Part shown: positions 1-7,194 of the stretch, in pieces
How the letters are laid out: each line of letters begins with the position of its first letter
How positions within the stretch are numbered: position 1 is the stretch's first letter
Assembly: GCA_964537505.1 (NCBI GenBank)
Contig: CAZICK010000053.1
Location: 1-26,635 of the forward strand
Direction of reading: 5' to 3'
DNA length: 26,635 bases
Origin: DAINBT01 sp036732785
Lineage (GTDB): Bacteria > Planctomycetota > Phycisphaerae > Sedimentisphaerales > SM23-30
Program-made: the position numbers and the translations under genes
Notes under the pieces: generated by a model
What the model saw: only the letters and a program-made list of their open reading frames with translations
Databases searched by the model: none
What the model was told of the DNA's origin: nothing

Positions 1-33
1 GATGAATTCTGATGAAAAGTGATGTGGTTTGGA

Positions 34-99
34 CTATGTTTGCGCTATGTTTGTATGTAGTTTGTAGTATGTTTGTGGTATGTTTGTGGTATGTTTGCA
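34..99. repeat. six tandem 11-nt repeats
   Basis: Six consecutive 11-base units start at 34, 45, 56, 67, 78 and 89. The core is (C/G)TATGTTTG followed by two variable bases. The units at 67 and 78 are identical, and the one at 56 is the most diverged. The 11-base period is close to one DNA helical turn, so the T-runs fall on the same face. The array lies in non-coding DNA upstream of the large surface-protein gene. Its role is not known. Confidence 0.9.
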
Positions 100-123
100 C
101 CCACTTCTTAACAGAAGTGGGTG
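98..123. other. 11-bp perfect hairpin
   Basis: CACCCACTTCT (98-108) and AGAAGTGGGTG (113-123) form a perfect 11-bp stem around the tetraloop TAAC. Neither strand shows a T-run after the stem, so it is not a textbook intrinsic terminator. It could end transcription of a gene to the left of the window, act as a cruciform or protein site, or mark the edge of the neighbouring repeat array, which it overlaps by two bases. Confidence 0.75.
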
Positions 124-146
124 AGTAAATGAGTAGATGAGTAGAT
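123..146. repeat. three tandem 8-nt repeats
   Basis: GAGTAAAT (123-130) is followed by two exact copies of GAGTAGAT (131-138, 139-146). The array starts on the last base of the hairpin at 98-123. It is non-coding and its function is unknown. Confidence 0.8.
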
Positions 147-149
147 GAG

Positions 150-260
150 GGGAAGGAAAAGGGCGGACCATTTGGGGGGAGGGGTAGAAGTCAGAGGTCA
201 GAAAGTTGGGGGGGAGGAAGATGAAAAAAAATAGGTGATTGGTTGGATTGGGGGGTAATT
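150..260 (+). other. purine-rich stretch with G-runs
   Basis: The + strand is strongly G/A-biased. G-runs lie at 174-179 (6), 181-184 (4), 208-214 (7) and 250-255 (6), enough for a G-quadruplex with long loops. No convincing gene lies here: the opposite-strand open frame is Pro/Phe/His/Thr-rich low complexity created by the base bias. Confidence 0.5.
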
Positions 261-263
261 TGC

Positions 264-293
264 TTGACGAAGGTGGGTGGGGTTTTGTATTAT
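264..293 (+). promoter_or_regulatory. sigma70-like promoter for the β-helix protein gene
   Basis: TTGACG at 264-269 (5/6 to the -35 consensus) and TATTAT at 288-293 (5/6 to the -10) are separated by 18 bases. Transcription would start near base 300, giving a leader of about 40 bases that includes the AAGGA ribosome-binding site before the ATG at 342. Confidence 0.6.
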
Positions 294-328
294 GGTAGTA
301 TCCGCGTGGGGTGAGATTGATTCCCCGC

Positions 329-389
329 AAAGGACGAGTGTATGATTAAGCGATTTATGCGAAACATAGTTTGGGAGGATGGTCTGATG
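329..389 (+). promoter_or_regulatory. two competing ribosome-binding sites and starts
   Basis: AAAGGA (329-334) stands seven bases before the ATG at 342. A second site, GGGAGG (373-378), stands eight bases before an in-frame ATG at 387 (codon 16). The second site is stronger, and that start gives a conventional signal peptide beginning MGRGRSRS. The first gives a 15-residue longer N-terminus. Either or both may be used. Confidence 0.5.
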
Positions 390-3300
390 GGGCGAGGAAG
401 ATCGAGATCGATAGCGTGGTTGGTGGTGTTGGTTTTGACGGTGGGGATGGCGACGAGTTCGGCGTTAGCTGAGACTATCTATGTTAAGGAGGGCGGCACA
501 GGGGGCGGTACGAGCTGGGCTGATGCGTACGGGGATCTTCAGGATGCGCTGGGCGATGCTAGTAGCGGGGATGAGATATGGGTGGCGGCGGGGACATATA
601 AACCCACTTATGATTACGGATTGGGGATAGGCGACCGCGGCAAGCACTTCCGTATGATAAACGGCGTGGCGATCTACGGCGGATTTGCCGGGTCTGAAAC
701 TGCTCTGGATCAACGGGATGCGGGAAATAACGTAACGATTCTTAGCGGGGACATCGGTATTCTGGGCAATAATTCTGACAACTGCTACCATGTTTTTTAT
801 CATCCGGATGGTACAAACCTGGATGCAACCGCTGTACTTGATGGTTTTACTATCACTGGCGGCAATGCTGACGGGGAATATCCCCACTACCTCGGCGGCG
901 GGATGTGTAACAGGGACAACAGCAGTCCGACATTAACTGGCTGCACCTTTAGCGGCAACTCGGCTTATGGCTACGGCGGCGGGATGTATAACAGGGACAA
1001 CAGCAACCCGACAGTAACAAACTGCACCTTTATCGGTAACTCGGCTGACGTATGCGGCGGCGGGATGTTTAACGGAGGCAGCCCGACAGTGACTGGCTGT
1101 ACCTTCACCGGCAACTCGGCTGACGGCGGCGGCGGGATGTTTAACGCCTGGGACGGCAGCCCGATAGTGACCAACTGCATCCTCTGGGGCAATACCGCAG
1201 CTTCCTGGGGCAATGAGATTCGTAATGACACCGATACCACTATCCCGGTAATCAGTTACTGCGATATTGCCGGATGTCTTCCCGGCGGATACTGGGATAC
1301 TTACCTGGGCACCAATGGTGGTGGTAATATCGACGTGGATCCCTTGTTTGTCGATGCGGCAGGCGGTGATGTTCATCTCCAGGGAACTTCCGCCTGCATA
1401 AACGCAGGGGACAACAGCGCCCCATCGCTTGGTGCAACCGATTTCGAGGGTGATGGGCGAATTATTTATGGCATAGTGGATATGGGCGTCGATGAGGTTG
1501 CCGGTGATGTGCTATTTTCGTTGAATGTTACAATCAAACCGTTCGCAAGAGCATGTGCAGTGACGCTTGACCCGGCAGGGGGAGTATATCCTCTGGGAAC
1601 AGAGGTTACCATTACCGTTGACGGGGAAGAAGGCTATATATTTGATAACTGGAGCGGTGATGTTACCGGCAATGACAACCCGGCCACGATCACCATGAAT
1701 TTACATGAGTATGTCACCGCCCACTTTATCATTAACAGCGAGGTTGTCTATGTGGACGACGATGCAACCGGCTCCAATAACGGCACATCATGGGATGATG
1801 CCTTTACTGATCTGGAGGACGCCCTGGACGCCGCGTCAGGTAGCGGCAAAGATATCTGGGTGGCGGCGGGGACATATTATCCCACCTCTGATTACGGATT
1901 GGGGATAGGCGATCGAGGTAAGCATTTCCGTATGACAAACGGCGTGGGGATCTACGGCGGATTTGCCGGGACTGAAACGGCACTGGATCAACGCGATGCG
2001 GGAAACAATGAAACGATTTTTTCCGGCGATATCGGTGTGCCGGGCGATAAGAGCGACAACTGCTATCATGTTCTTTGTCATCCAGAGGGCACTAACGTGG
2101 ATGCGACCGCCGTACTCGACGGCTTTACGATTACCGGCGGCAATGCCGACGGTTCTGGAGAGCACCGCCGCGGTGGCGGGATGTATAACGATTACTACAG
2201 CAACCCGACAATAAGTAACTGCACATTCACCGGCAACTCGGCTGGCGGCAACGGCGGCGGTATGTGTAACTCGGACTTCAGTAGTCCGACAGTAACGGGA
2301 TGCACCTTCGCCGACAACTCGGCCGGCGACGGCGGCGGATTTCCCAACGGCGGCGGGATGTATAACAACTGGTACAGTCACCCAACACTAACCGATTGCA
2401 CGTTCACCGACAACTCGGCTGGCTCCGGCGGCGGGATGCATAACTACTTCAGCAGCCCGACAGTGACTAATTGTACATTCAGCGGCAACTCGGCTATATA
2501 CAACGACGGCGGCGGGATAGCTAACGAACGCAGCAGTCCGACAGTAATGAACTGCACATTCACCGGCAACTCGGCTAGATACGACGACGGTGGCGGGATA
2601 GCTAACGAACGCAGCAGTCCGACAGTAATGAACTGCACATTCACCGGCAACTCGGCTGACGACGGCGGCGGGATGTATAATGAGGACGACAGCAGGCCTA
2701 TAGTGACTAATTGTAGCTTCACCGGGAACTCGGCCGGCGAGGACGGTGGCGGGATGTATAATGAGGACAACAGCGATCCTACGGTGTTCAACTGCATCCT
2801 CTGGGGCAATACCGCATCTTTCGGGGGCAATGAGATTTATAATACTTCCACTTCCAGTACCCCGGTAATCAGTCATTGCGATATTGCCGGCTGTCTTGAC
2901 GGTGGATCATGGGATACTTCCCTGGGCACCGACGACGGCGGTAATATCGATGGGGATCCGCTGTTTGTGAATGCTGATGGCCTCGATAATATTGTCGGTA
3001 CCCAAGACGATAATGTGCGGCTGTTGTATGGTTCACTCTGTGTTAACGCAGGCACGAATAGCAACAATCCCCCGTTGCCGCCTACCGATCTGGACGGTAA
3101 TCCTCGTATTACAGATGGGATCGTTGACATGGGGGCGTACGAAGGTCCAAACCAGGGTTTTGGGCTGAGTACCGAATCGGTCACTATTGACGAGGGGCAA
3201 ACAACAACATTTACGGTGGCATTAGTAATGGACCCACAGGGAGAAGTTGAGATAATGGTAGCACCGCAATCGGGTGATCCCGATATTACGGTTATCTCCG

Positions 3301-5594
3301 GTGGACTATTGATTTTCGACTCATCTAATTATTTGGTCCCCCAGACCGTCACGCTCGGGGCGGTAGAAGATAGTGATCGCCTTAACGGTGAAGCTATAAT
3401 ATGGATAAGCGCTCCTGTATGCTATACTGGCAAGGTGATCGCCGGTGAATGGGACAACGATGTTCCAACGATTATATATGTTAATGATGATGCTCTGGGA
3501 GGAAATAACGGTTTGAGTTGGGAAGATGCATTTACCGATTTGCAGGAAGCGATCAGTATTACAGTGGTGCAGCCTCAGATAGAGGAGATCCGCGTAGCTC
3601 AGGGAATATACACCCCGTCAGGACCTTCCGGTGACCGGGAAGCAACGTTTCAACTGGTCAGCGGCGTAGCGGTCTATGGCGGTTTTCCGGATGGTGGCGA
3701 TCCAGGCTGGGATGACCGTGATCCGAATCAGTATGAAACTATCCTCAGCGGTGATCTCAATGGCGATGATATAGAGGTCGCAACAGAAGATTTGCTGGAC
3801 GAATCTACCCGGGCGGAAAACAGCTACTACGTAGTGACCGGTAGCGGCATGGATGCAACGGCCATACTCGACGGTTTCATCGTTACCGCTGGCAACGCCA
3901 ATGGCGACTGGAGCTCGGAACAAGCTTACGGTGGTGGAATGTATAACAATTCTGGAAACCCAATAATTACTGGCTGCACATTCACCGACAACTCGGCTGG
4001 CTATAACGGCGGCGGGATGTGTAACAGGTACTCCAGCAGTCCAACAGTGACTGGCTGCACCTTCAGCGGCAACTCGGCTGGCGACAACGGCGGCGGGATG
4101 TATAACCACAACAACAGCAGCCCGACAGTGACTGGCTGCACATTCACCAGCAACTCGGCTAGCGATGACGGCGGCGGGATGTATAACTACTCCAGCAACC
4201 CGACAGTGACTGGCTGCACCTTCAGTGGCAACTCGGCTGGCGACTACGGCGGCGGGATGTATAACAGGGATTCCAGCAGCCCGACAGTAATGAACTGCAC
4301 CTTCAGCGGCAACTCGGCTGGCGATGGCGGCGGGATGGCAAACAGGACCTCCAGCAGCCCGACAGTAACGGGCTGCACCTTCGCCGGCAACTCGGCTGGC
4401 TCCGGCGGCGGGATGCTCAACAACCGGAGCAGCTCCACAGCGACCAACTGCATGTTCAGTGGCAATACGGCTGACTCCAACGGCGGTGGGATGTCTAACT
4501 ACCGCGGCAGCCCGACAGTGACCGGCTGTACCTTCAGCGGCAATTCGGCTGGCGACGGTGGCGGGATGTTTAACGCCTTCAACGGCTCGATAGTGAGCAA
4601 CTGCACCTTCAGCGGCAACTCGGCTGGCTTCCGCGGCGGCGGGATGTATATCAATGGAAACTGCGTGCTGATGGTGGCAAACTGCACATTTGCGGGTAAT
4701 TCAGCGGTGAATGGAAATGGATTGGCTTGTGATTCATCAGGTCAGTCATATCAAAGTACTATTGAAATGATCAATTGTATTTTCTGGGATGGTGGCAGCG
4801 AAATATGGAATAACGACGGCTCGACTATCACGATTACTTATAGTGACGTGCAGGGAGGTTGGCTGGGTATGGGAAATATTGACGTCGATCCGCTGTTTGT
4901 CGATCCCGACGGTCCCGACGATATCTTAGGTACGGAAGATGATGATCTGCATCTGGCGGCGGACTCGCCGTGTATTGACGCAGGTGAGAACTCGGTGGTT
5001 ACGGTTCTTACTGATCTGGACGGCAATCCACGTATCTTTGATGGTGACAGCAATGGCACGGCTATAGTTGATATGGGCGCCTACGAATTTCTCCCGGCGA
5101 TAGAGCTGTCGATGAAGTTTACGCCGAAGGCGTTGAATGTTGGCAGCAATGGCAGGTGGGTTAAGGCGCATTTTGTTCTGCCGGAAGGTTATGGTTTGGA
5201 TGATGTGGATACGGATAGGCCTGGGGTTATCGTAGAGCTTGGCGTCGAATCGGACCATATAGAGGCTTCGATCAATGATAAAGGTCTTGTAGAGATTGTG
5301 ATGTCATTCGGCCGAGGAGCTTTTTGTGGATCGACATTGGATTATGGGCCGGCGGAAGTAACGGTTGTGGGTTTTCTTAGCAGCGGTCAATCGTATTATG
5401 GCGCAGATACTATCAAGATAATGTCACATATTGTCGAGGCTCTTAATGTTTTAGCGTCTAATTGGCTCGAAACGGACTGCGGTAAGCCGGATTGGTGTAA
5501 TGGCGCCGACGTCGATCAAAATTCCGTGGTTGACCTGCTTGATTACGGTTTGTTCGATGGGTGTTGTATAGAAGTGGTTGAAGGGGACCTCTAA
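342..5594 (+). CDS. giant secreted right-handed β-helix protein, Pmp-like repeats, C-terminal half dockerin
   Basis: This is a 1750-aa exported protein with a signal peptide ending ALA at residue 43. It has three related modules starting near residues 44, 468 and 1044. Each opens with an IYV/VYV strand and a T/LSW..A..DL motif, then leads into tandem 24-27-aa repeats of the type GGGMYN-SSPTVTGCTFSGNSA: 4 copies (about residues 185-285), 8 (610-817) and 10 (1197-1460). GGG(M/I) and FxxN match the paired motifs of chlamydial-type polymorphic membrane protein repeats, and the fold should be a right-handed parallel β-helix. The linkers differ: an InlB-B/Flg_new-like repeat at 393-465 and a Calx-β-like domain at about 940-1040. 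A β-rich domain (1585-1697) precedes a C-terminus with one EF-hand-like loop (DVDQNSVVDLLD), like half a type I dockerin. A surface or extracellular adhesion, carbohydrate or matrix role is likely; no catalytic residues are recognisable. Confidence 0.9.
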   Translation: MIKRFMRNIVWEDGLMGRGRSRSIAWLVVLVLTVGMATSSALAETIYVKEGGTGGGTSWADAYGDLQDALGDASSGDEIWVAAGTYKPTYDYGLGIGDRGKHFRMINGVAIYGGFAGSETALDQRDAGNNVTILSGDIGILGNNSDNCYHVFYHPDGTNLDATAVLDGFTITGGNADGEYPHYLGGGMCNRDNSSPTLTGCTFSGNSAYGYGGGMYNRDNSNPTVTNCTFIGNSADVCGGGMFNGGSPTVTGCTFTGNSADGGGGMFNAWDGSPIVTNCILWGNTAASWGNEIRNDTDTTIPVISYCDIAGCLPGGYWDTYLGTNGGGNIDVDPLFVDAAGGDVHLQGTSACINAGDNSAPSLGATDFEGDGRIIYGIVDMGVDEVAGDVLFSLNVTIKPFARACAVTLDPAGGVYPLGTEVTITVDGEEGYIFDNWSGDVTGNDNPATITMNLHEYVTAHFIINSEVVYVDDDATGSNNGTSWDDAFTDLEDALDAASGSGKDIWVAAGTYYPTSDYGLGIGDRGKHFRMTNGVGIYGGFAGTETALDQRDAGNNETIFSGDIGVPGDKSDNCYHVLCHPEGTNVDATAVLDGFTITGGNADGSGEHRRGGGMYNDYYSNPTISNCTFTGNSAGGNGGGMCNSDFSSPTVTGCTFADNSAGDGGGFPNGGGMYNNWYSHPTLTDCTFTDNSAGSGGGMHNYFSSPTVTNCTFSGNSAIYNDGGGIANERSSPTVMNCTFTGNSARYDDGGGIANERSSPTVMNCTFTGNSADDGGGMYNEDDSRPIVTNCSFTGNSAGEDGGGMYNEDNSDPTVFNCILWGNTASFGGNEIYNTSTSSTPVISHCDIAGCLDGGSWDTSLGTDDGGNIDGDPLFVNADGLDNIVGTQDDNVRLLYGSLCVNAGTNSNNPPLPPTDLDGNPRITDGIVDMGAYEGPNQGFGLSTESVTIDEGQTTTFTVALVMDPQGEVEIMVAPQSGDPDITVISGGLLIFDSSNYLVPQTVTLGAVEDSDRLNGEAIIWISAPVCYTGKVIAGEWDNDVPTIIYVNDDALGGNNGLSWEDAFTDLQEAISITVVQPQIEEIRVAQGIYTPSGPSGDREATFQLVSGVAVYGGFPDGGDPGWDDRDPNQYETILSGDLNGDDIEVATEDLLDESTRAENSYYVVTGSGMDATAILDGFIVTAGNANGDWSSEQAYGGGMYNNSGNPIITGCTFTDNSAGYNGGGMCNRYSSSPTVTGCTFSGNSAGDNGGGMYNHNNSSPTVTGCTFTSNSASDDGGGMYNYSSNPTVTGCTFSGNSAGDYGGGMYNRDSSSPTVMNCTFSGNSAGDGGGMANRTSSSPTVTGCTFAGNSAGSGGGMLNNRSSSTATNCMFSGNTADSNGGGMSNYRGSPTVTGCTFSGNSAGDGGGMFNAFNGSIVSNCTFSGNSAGFRGGGMYINGNCVLMVANCTFAGNSAVNGNGLACDSSGQSYQSTIEMINCIFWDGGSEIWNNDGSTITITYSDVQGGWLGMGNIDVDPLFVDPDGPDDILGTEDDDLHLAADSPCIDAGENSVVTVLTDLDGNPRIFDGDSNGTAIVDMGAYEFLPAIELSMKFTPKALNVGSNGRWVKAHFVLPEGYGLDDVDTDRPGVIVELGVESDHIEASINDKGLVEIVMSFGRGAFCGSTLDYGPAEVTVVGFLSSGQSYYGADTIKIMSHIVEALNVLASNWLETDCGKPDWCNGADVDQNSVVDLLDYGLFDGCCIEVVEGDL
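894..1194 (+). repeat. Pmp-like repeat block 1 (4 units)
   Basis: Four in-frame units of about 72-81 bases encode GGGM...CTFSGNSA-type turns. The last turn diverges to NCILWGNTA, a cap sequence that also ends block 2. Confidence 0.85.
2169..2810 (+). repeat. Pmp-like repeat block 2 (8 units, one recent duplication)
   Basis: Eight in-frame units of mostly 72-81 bases. Bases 2511-2576 and 2592-2657 are identical over 66 bases with an 81-base period, so one unit was copied recently. Another unit carries an extra GGGFPN insertion. The block ends with the same NCILWGNTA cap as block 1. Confidence 0.9.
3930..4730 (+). repeat. Pmp-like repeat block 3 (10 units)
   Basis: Ten in-frame units encode GGGM..N..SSPTVTGCTFSGNSA turns. 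Nearly every turn has Cys at the same position, directly before TF or MF. The block is followed by a diverged turn with CIFWDG and a DVDPLFVD segment that also follows the other two blocks. Confidence 0.9.
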
Positions 5595-5638
5595 AAATCC
5601 GTTTTTACCGTGGATGGCTGGAATTTTTAGAGGCTCCC
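5583..5638. terminator. bidirectional hairpin terminator between convergent genes
   Basis: CCTCTAAAAAT (5588-5598) pairs perfectly with ATTTTTAGAGG (5623-5633). The stem extends by four further pairs (one a G-T wobble) beyond an A/C mismatch, GGGG against TCCC. The TAA stop of the upstream gene lies inside the left arm. The hairpin fills the 63-base gap between two convergent stop codons, which fits a shared terminator, although the T-run is within the stem rather than after it. Confidence 0.5.
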
Positions 5639-5657
5639 TTTAGTAAAATGGGCAAGG

Positions 5658-7073
5658 TCAGGGAGTTGGGGTTGTAACGGTGAATGTGGCGTCGGATGAT
5701 TTGTCGCCGAAGTCGTCGTGTTCGTCGGTGCCGATGCTGTAGATGGTGTATCCTGGTTGCGGTGAGAGTTTTTTGTATCGCAGTGGTTTGCCGTCGAATG
5801 GGTCGATTGGGATTTTTTCGATGTAGGCGGGGACAAGCTGAGCCAAGTCGTCCGGCAGTGAGTTGTTGGCCAGGCGGTATCGTTCGAGGGCGACGGCAGT
5901 GTGGGCGGCGGCAAGCTGTGCGTCGCTTCTGGCATGCAACTCTATCGCACGGGTAAAAGATGGCATTAGTAGTGAGTGGCTGATTACCTGGTATCTCGAA
6001 GGTGAGCCGATGTTGGCTTCGGTTTTTTTTGCGGCGATCAGTCTGTCCGGCCAGGGCAATTTCATGTTGTCGAGATATTCCTGCATGTTATCGAGACAAC
6101 GGATGTAGTCCATTTCCAGCAGGCCGATTACTTTGATTAATTTGACCTCAACAGATGATATATCCGAAAAGCCACTCAATATTTCTGTTTCTGTTACGGC
6201 ATTATAAATCCAACAGCGTTCACCGGCAAAATCCGTTGTCGTATCTGACTCATTGAGCATTTCTATGATAGTGTTATCGATTATCGCGAGCTGGTCCTCA
6301 TTGAGCGATGTTTTGCTGAAGAGATATTCCAATGTTGTGAGACTGAGAGATTGACAGCCAATTTTGACAAGGAAAGCAACTAACCCAGGTTCTTTATTGA
6401 GAGTAGCGGCTAGTGCTTTTGAAGTTATGAAAGAATCTATGGCGAGGTCGGGCTGATTGTTTTCAATGTGTGCGATTGCCTGGAGTGTTAACAATTTGGC
6501 GCCGCTTTTTATTTCGTCAAGTTGTGGCGTGAGTGCGTTAATTCCCTCGCTCCAGTCTGTGGGGTAACGGGATTGTTTTATGGTGGCGGCCTGGCGGAGG
6601 AGTTCGAGGGTTTGATTGTTTTCTTTGAGATAATTTTCGATAGAACGTTTTATGATGGGAGGCAATGGCTGGGAAGGTTCGGGTAGTTCGGCTTCACCTA
6701 TGATGGGCAAAAATCTGGCGTTTTGCTTATCCCAGTCTTCTGGGAGTGATTTTTCTTTTTTGTTCTGTCCCGATTCTACATCAAAATCTTCGGGGATATC
6801 TTTCGGTTGCCATTTGGTTAAATGTGACATTGCTTCGATAACAATCTCTGCGGCGTTTTGGCCCGGCGGTGGGTATTTGTGCCATTTCTCCAGTTCATCG
6901 CATGTAGCTGGATAGCCGGTGGCACGGATGTCGTCGAGTTTGGCGGCGACACGATCTTTAAGCATGCTTTTATTGGCCCATAGGCCGAGAATGACCAGCA
7001 TGACCAAGCTAAAGATTATCAGCCACCATTTGACGGTTTTGTCCATTGGTTCGCGATCTTTAGTGCTTTTCAT
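5658..7073 (-). CDS. membrane-anchored protein of unknown function with pseudopilin-like C-terminus
   Basis: I do not recognise a named family. From the chosen ATG at 7073 the protein has 471 residues. A charged N-terminus is followed by one transmembrane helix (KWWLIIFSLVMLVILGLW), then a long, mainly helical region with the PPPGQNAAE and LPPIIKRSI segments. The last 75 residues run ALERYRLANNSLPDDL, IPIDPFDGKPLRYK, YTIYSIGTDEHDD. This order (helix, 'LP' turn, DP(W/F)G, aromatic strand, S-x-G-x-D-rich loop) copies the calcium-binding end of GspG pseudopilins. The frame is open to 7163, but a promoter -10 box at 7080-7085 makes the ATG at 7073, or MDKTVKWW at 7043, the likely start. It is divergent from the GalT-family gene. 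Similar tails occur on many planctomycete hypothetical proteins, to my knowledge without assigned function. Confidence 0.8.
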   Translation of the reverse strand: MKSTKDREPMDKTVKWWLIIFSLVMLVILGLWANKSMLKDRVAAKLDDIRATGYPATCDELEKWHKYPPPGQNAAEIVIEAMSHLTKWQPKDIPEDFDVESGQNKKEKSLPEDWDKQNARFLPIIGEAELPEPSQPLPPIIKRSIENYLKENNQTLELLRQAATIKQSRYPTDWSEGINALTPQLDEIKSGAKLLTLQAIAHIENNQPDLAIDSFITSKALAATLNKEPGLVAFLVKIGCQSLSLTTLEYLFSKTSLNEDQLAIIDNTIIEMLNESDTTTDFAGERCWIYNAVTETEILSGFSDISSVEVKLIKVIGLLEMDYIRCLDNMQEYLDNMKLPWPDRLIAAKKTEANIGSPSRYQVISHSLLMPSFTRAIELHARSDAQLAAAHTAVALERYRLANNSLPDDLAQLVPAYIEKIPIDPFDGKPLRYKKLSPQPGYTIYSIGTDEHDDFGDKSSDATFTVTTPTP

Positions 7074-7079
7074 AGTGGT

Positions 7080-7108
7080 ATAATAAGGGATTGCGGCAGT
7101 ATAAGCAA
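7080..7108 (-). promoter_or_regulatory. sigma70-like promoter for the 5658-7073 gene
   Basis: On the - strand, TTGCTT (7108-7103) and TATTAT (7085-7080) are separated by exactly 17 bases. Only six bases lie between the -10 box and the ATG at 7073-7071, so transcription should begin at or next to the start codon. No ribosome-binding site precedes that ATG. A leaderless mRNA, or translation from the ATG at 7043, would follow. Confidence 0.5.
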
Positions 7109-7118
7109 GTGGGTACAA

Positions 7119-7136
7119 CATCGGCTTTTTCCGATG
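7119..7136. promoter_or_regulatory. inverted repeat between divergent promoters
   Basis: CATCGG (7119-7124) and CCGATG (7131-7136) flank CTTTTT. The repeat lies between the two outward-facing -35 boxes (7103-7108 and 7157-7162), where a shared operator could sit. A chance hairpin is equally possible. Confidence 0.3.
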
Positions 7137-7156
7137 AGAACGTACAAATTTCCTAC

Positions 7157-7185
7157 TTGGCATTTTGATTCAGAATAGGTATAAA
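7157..7185 (+). promoter_or_regulatory. sigma70-like promoter for the GalT-family gene
   Basis: TTGGCA (7157-7162, 5/6) and TATAAA (7180-7185, 5/6) are separated by 17 bases. Nine bases lie between the -10 box and the ATG at 7195, giving a predicted leader of only about 0-3 bases. Confidence 0.5.
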
Positions 7186-7194
7186 TATGGACTT

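Noticed and set aside
34..330. 98-aa open frame on the - strand
   Set aside because: Its Pro/His/Phe/Thr-rich low-complexity product is produced by the tandem repeats and G-runs, and it would oppose the promoter of the real gene.
933..4687. Many open frames on the - strand across the β-helix gene
   Set aside because: They arise because the 24-27-aa repeats keep other frames open. Their products are repeats of VTVGL.SLYIPPP type with no family match.
894..4730. Possible CRISPR-like array
   Set aside because: The repeats are adjacent, in frame, degenerate and protein-coding, with no constant repeat and unique spacer pattern.
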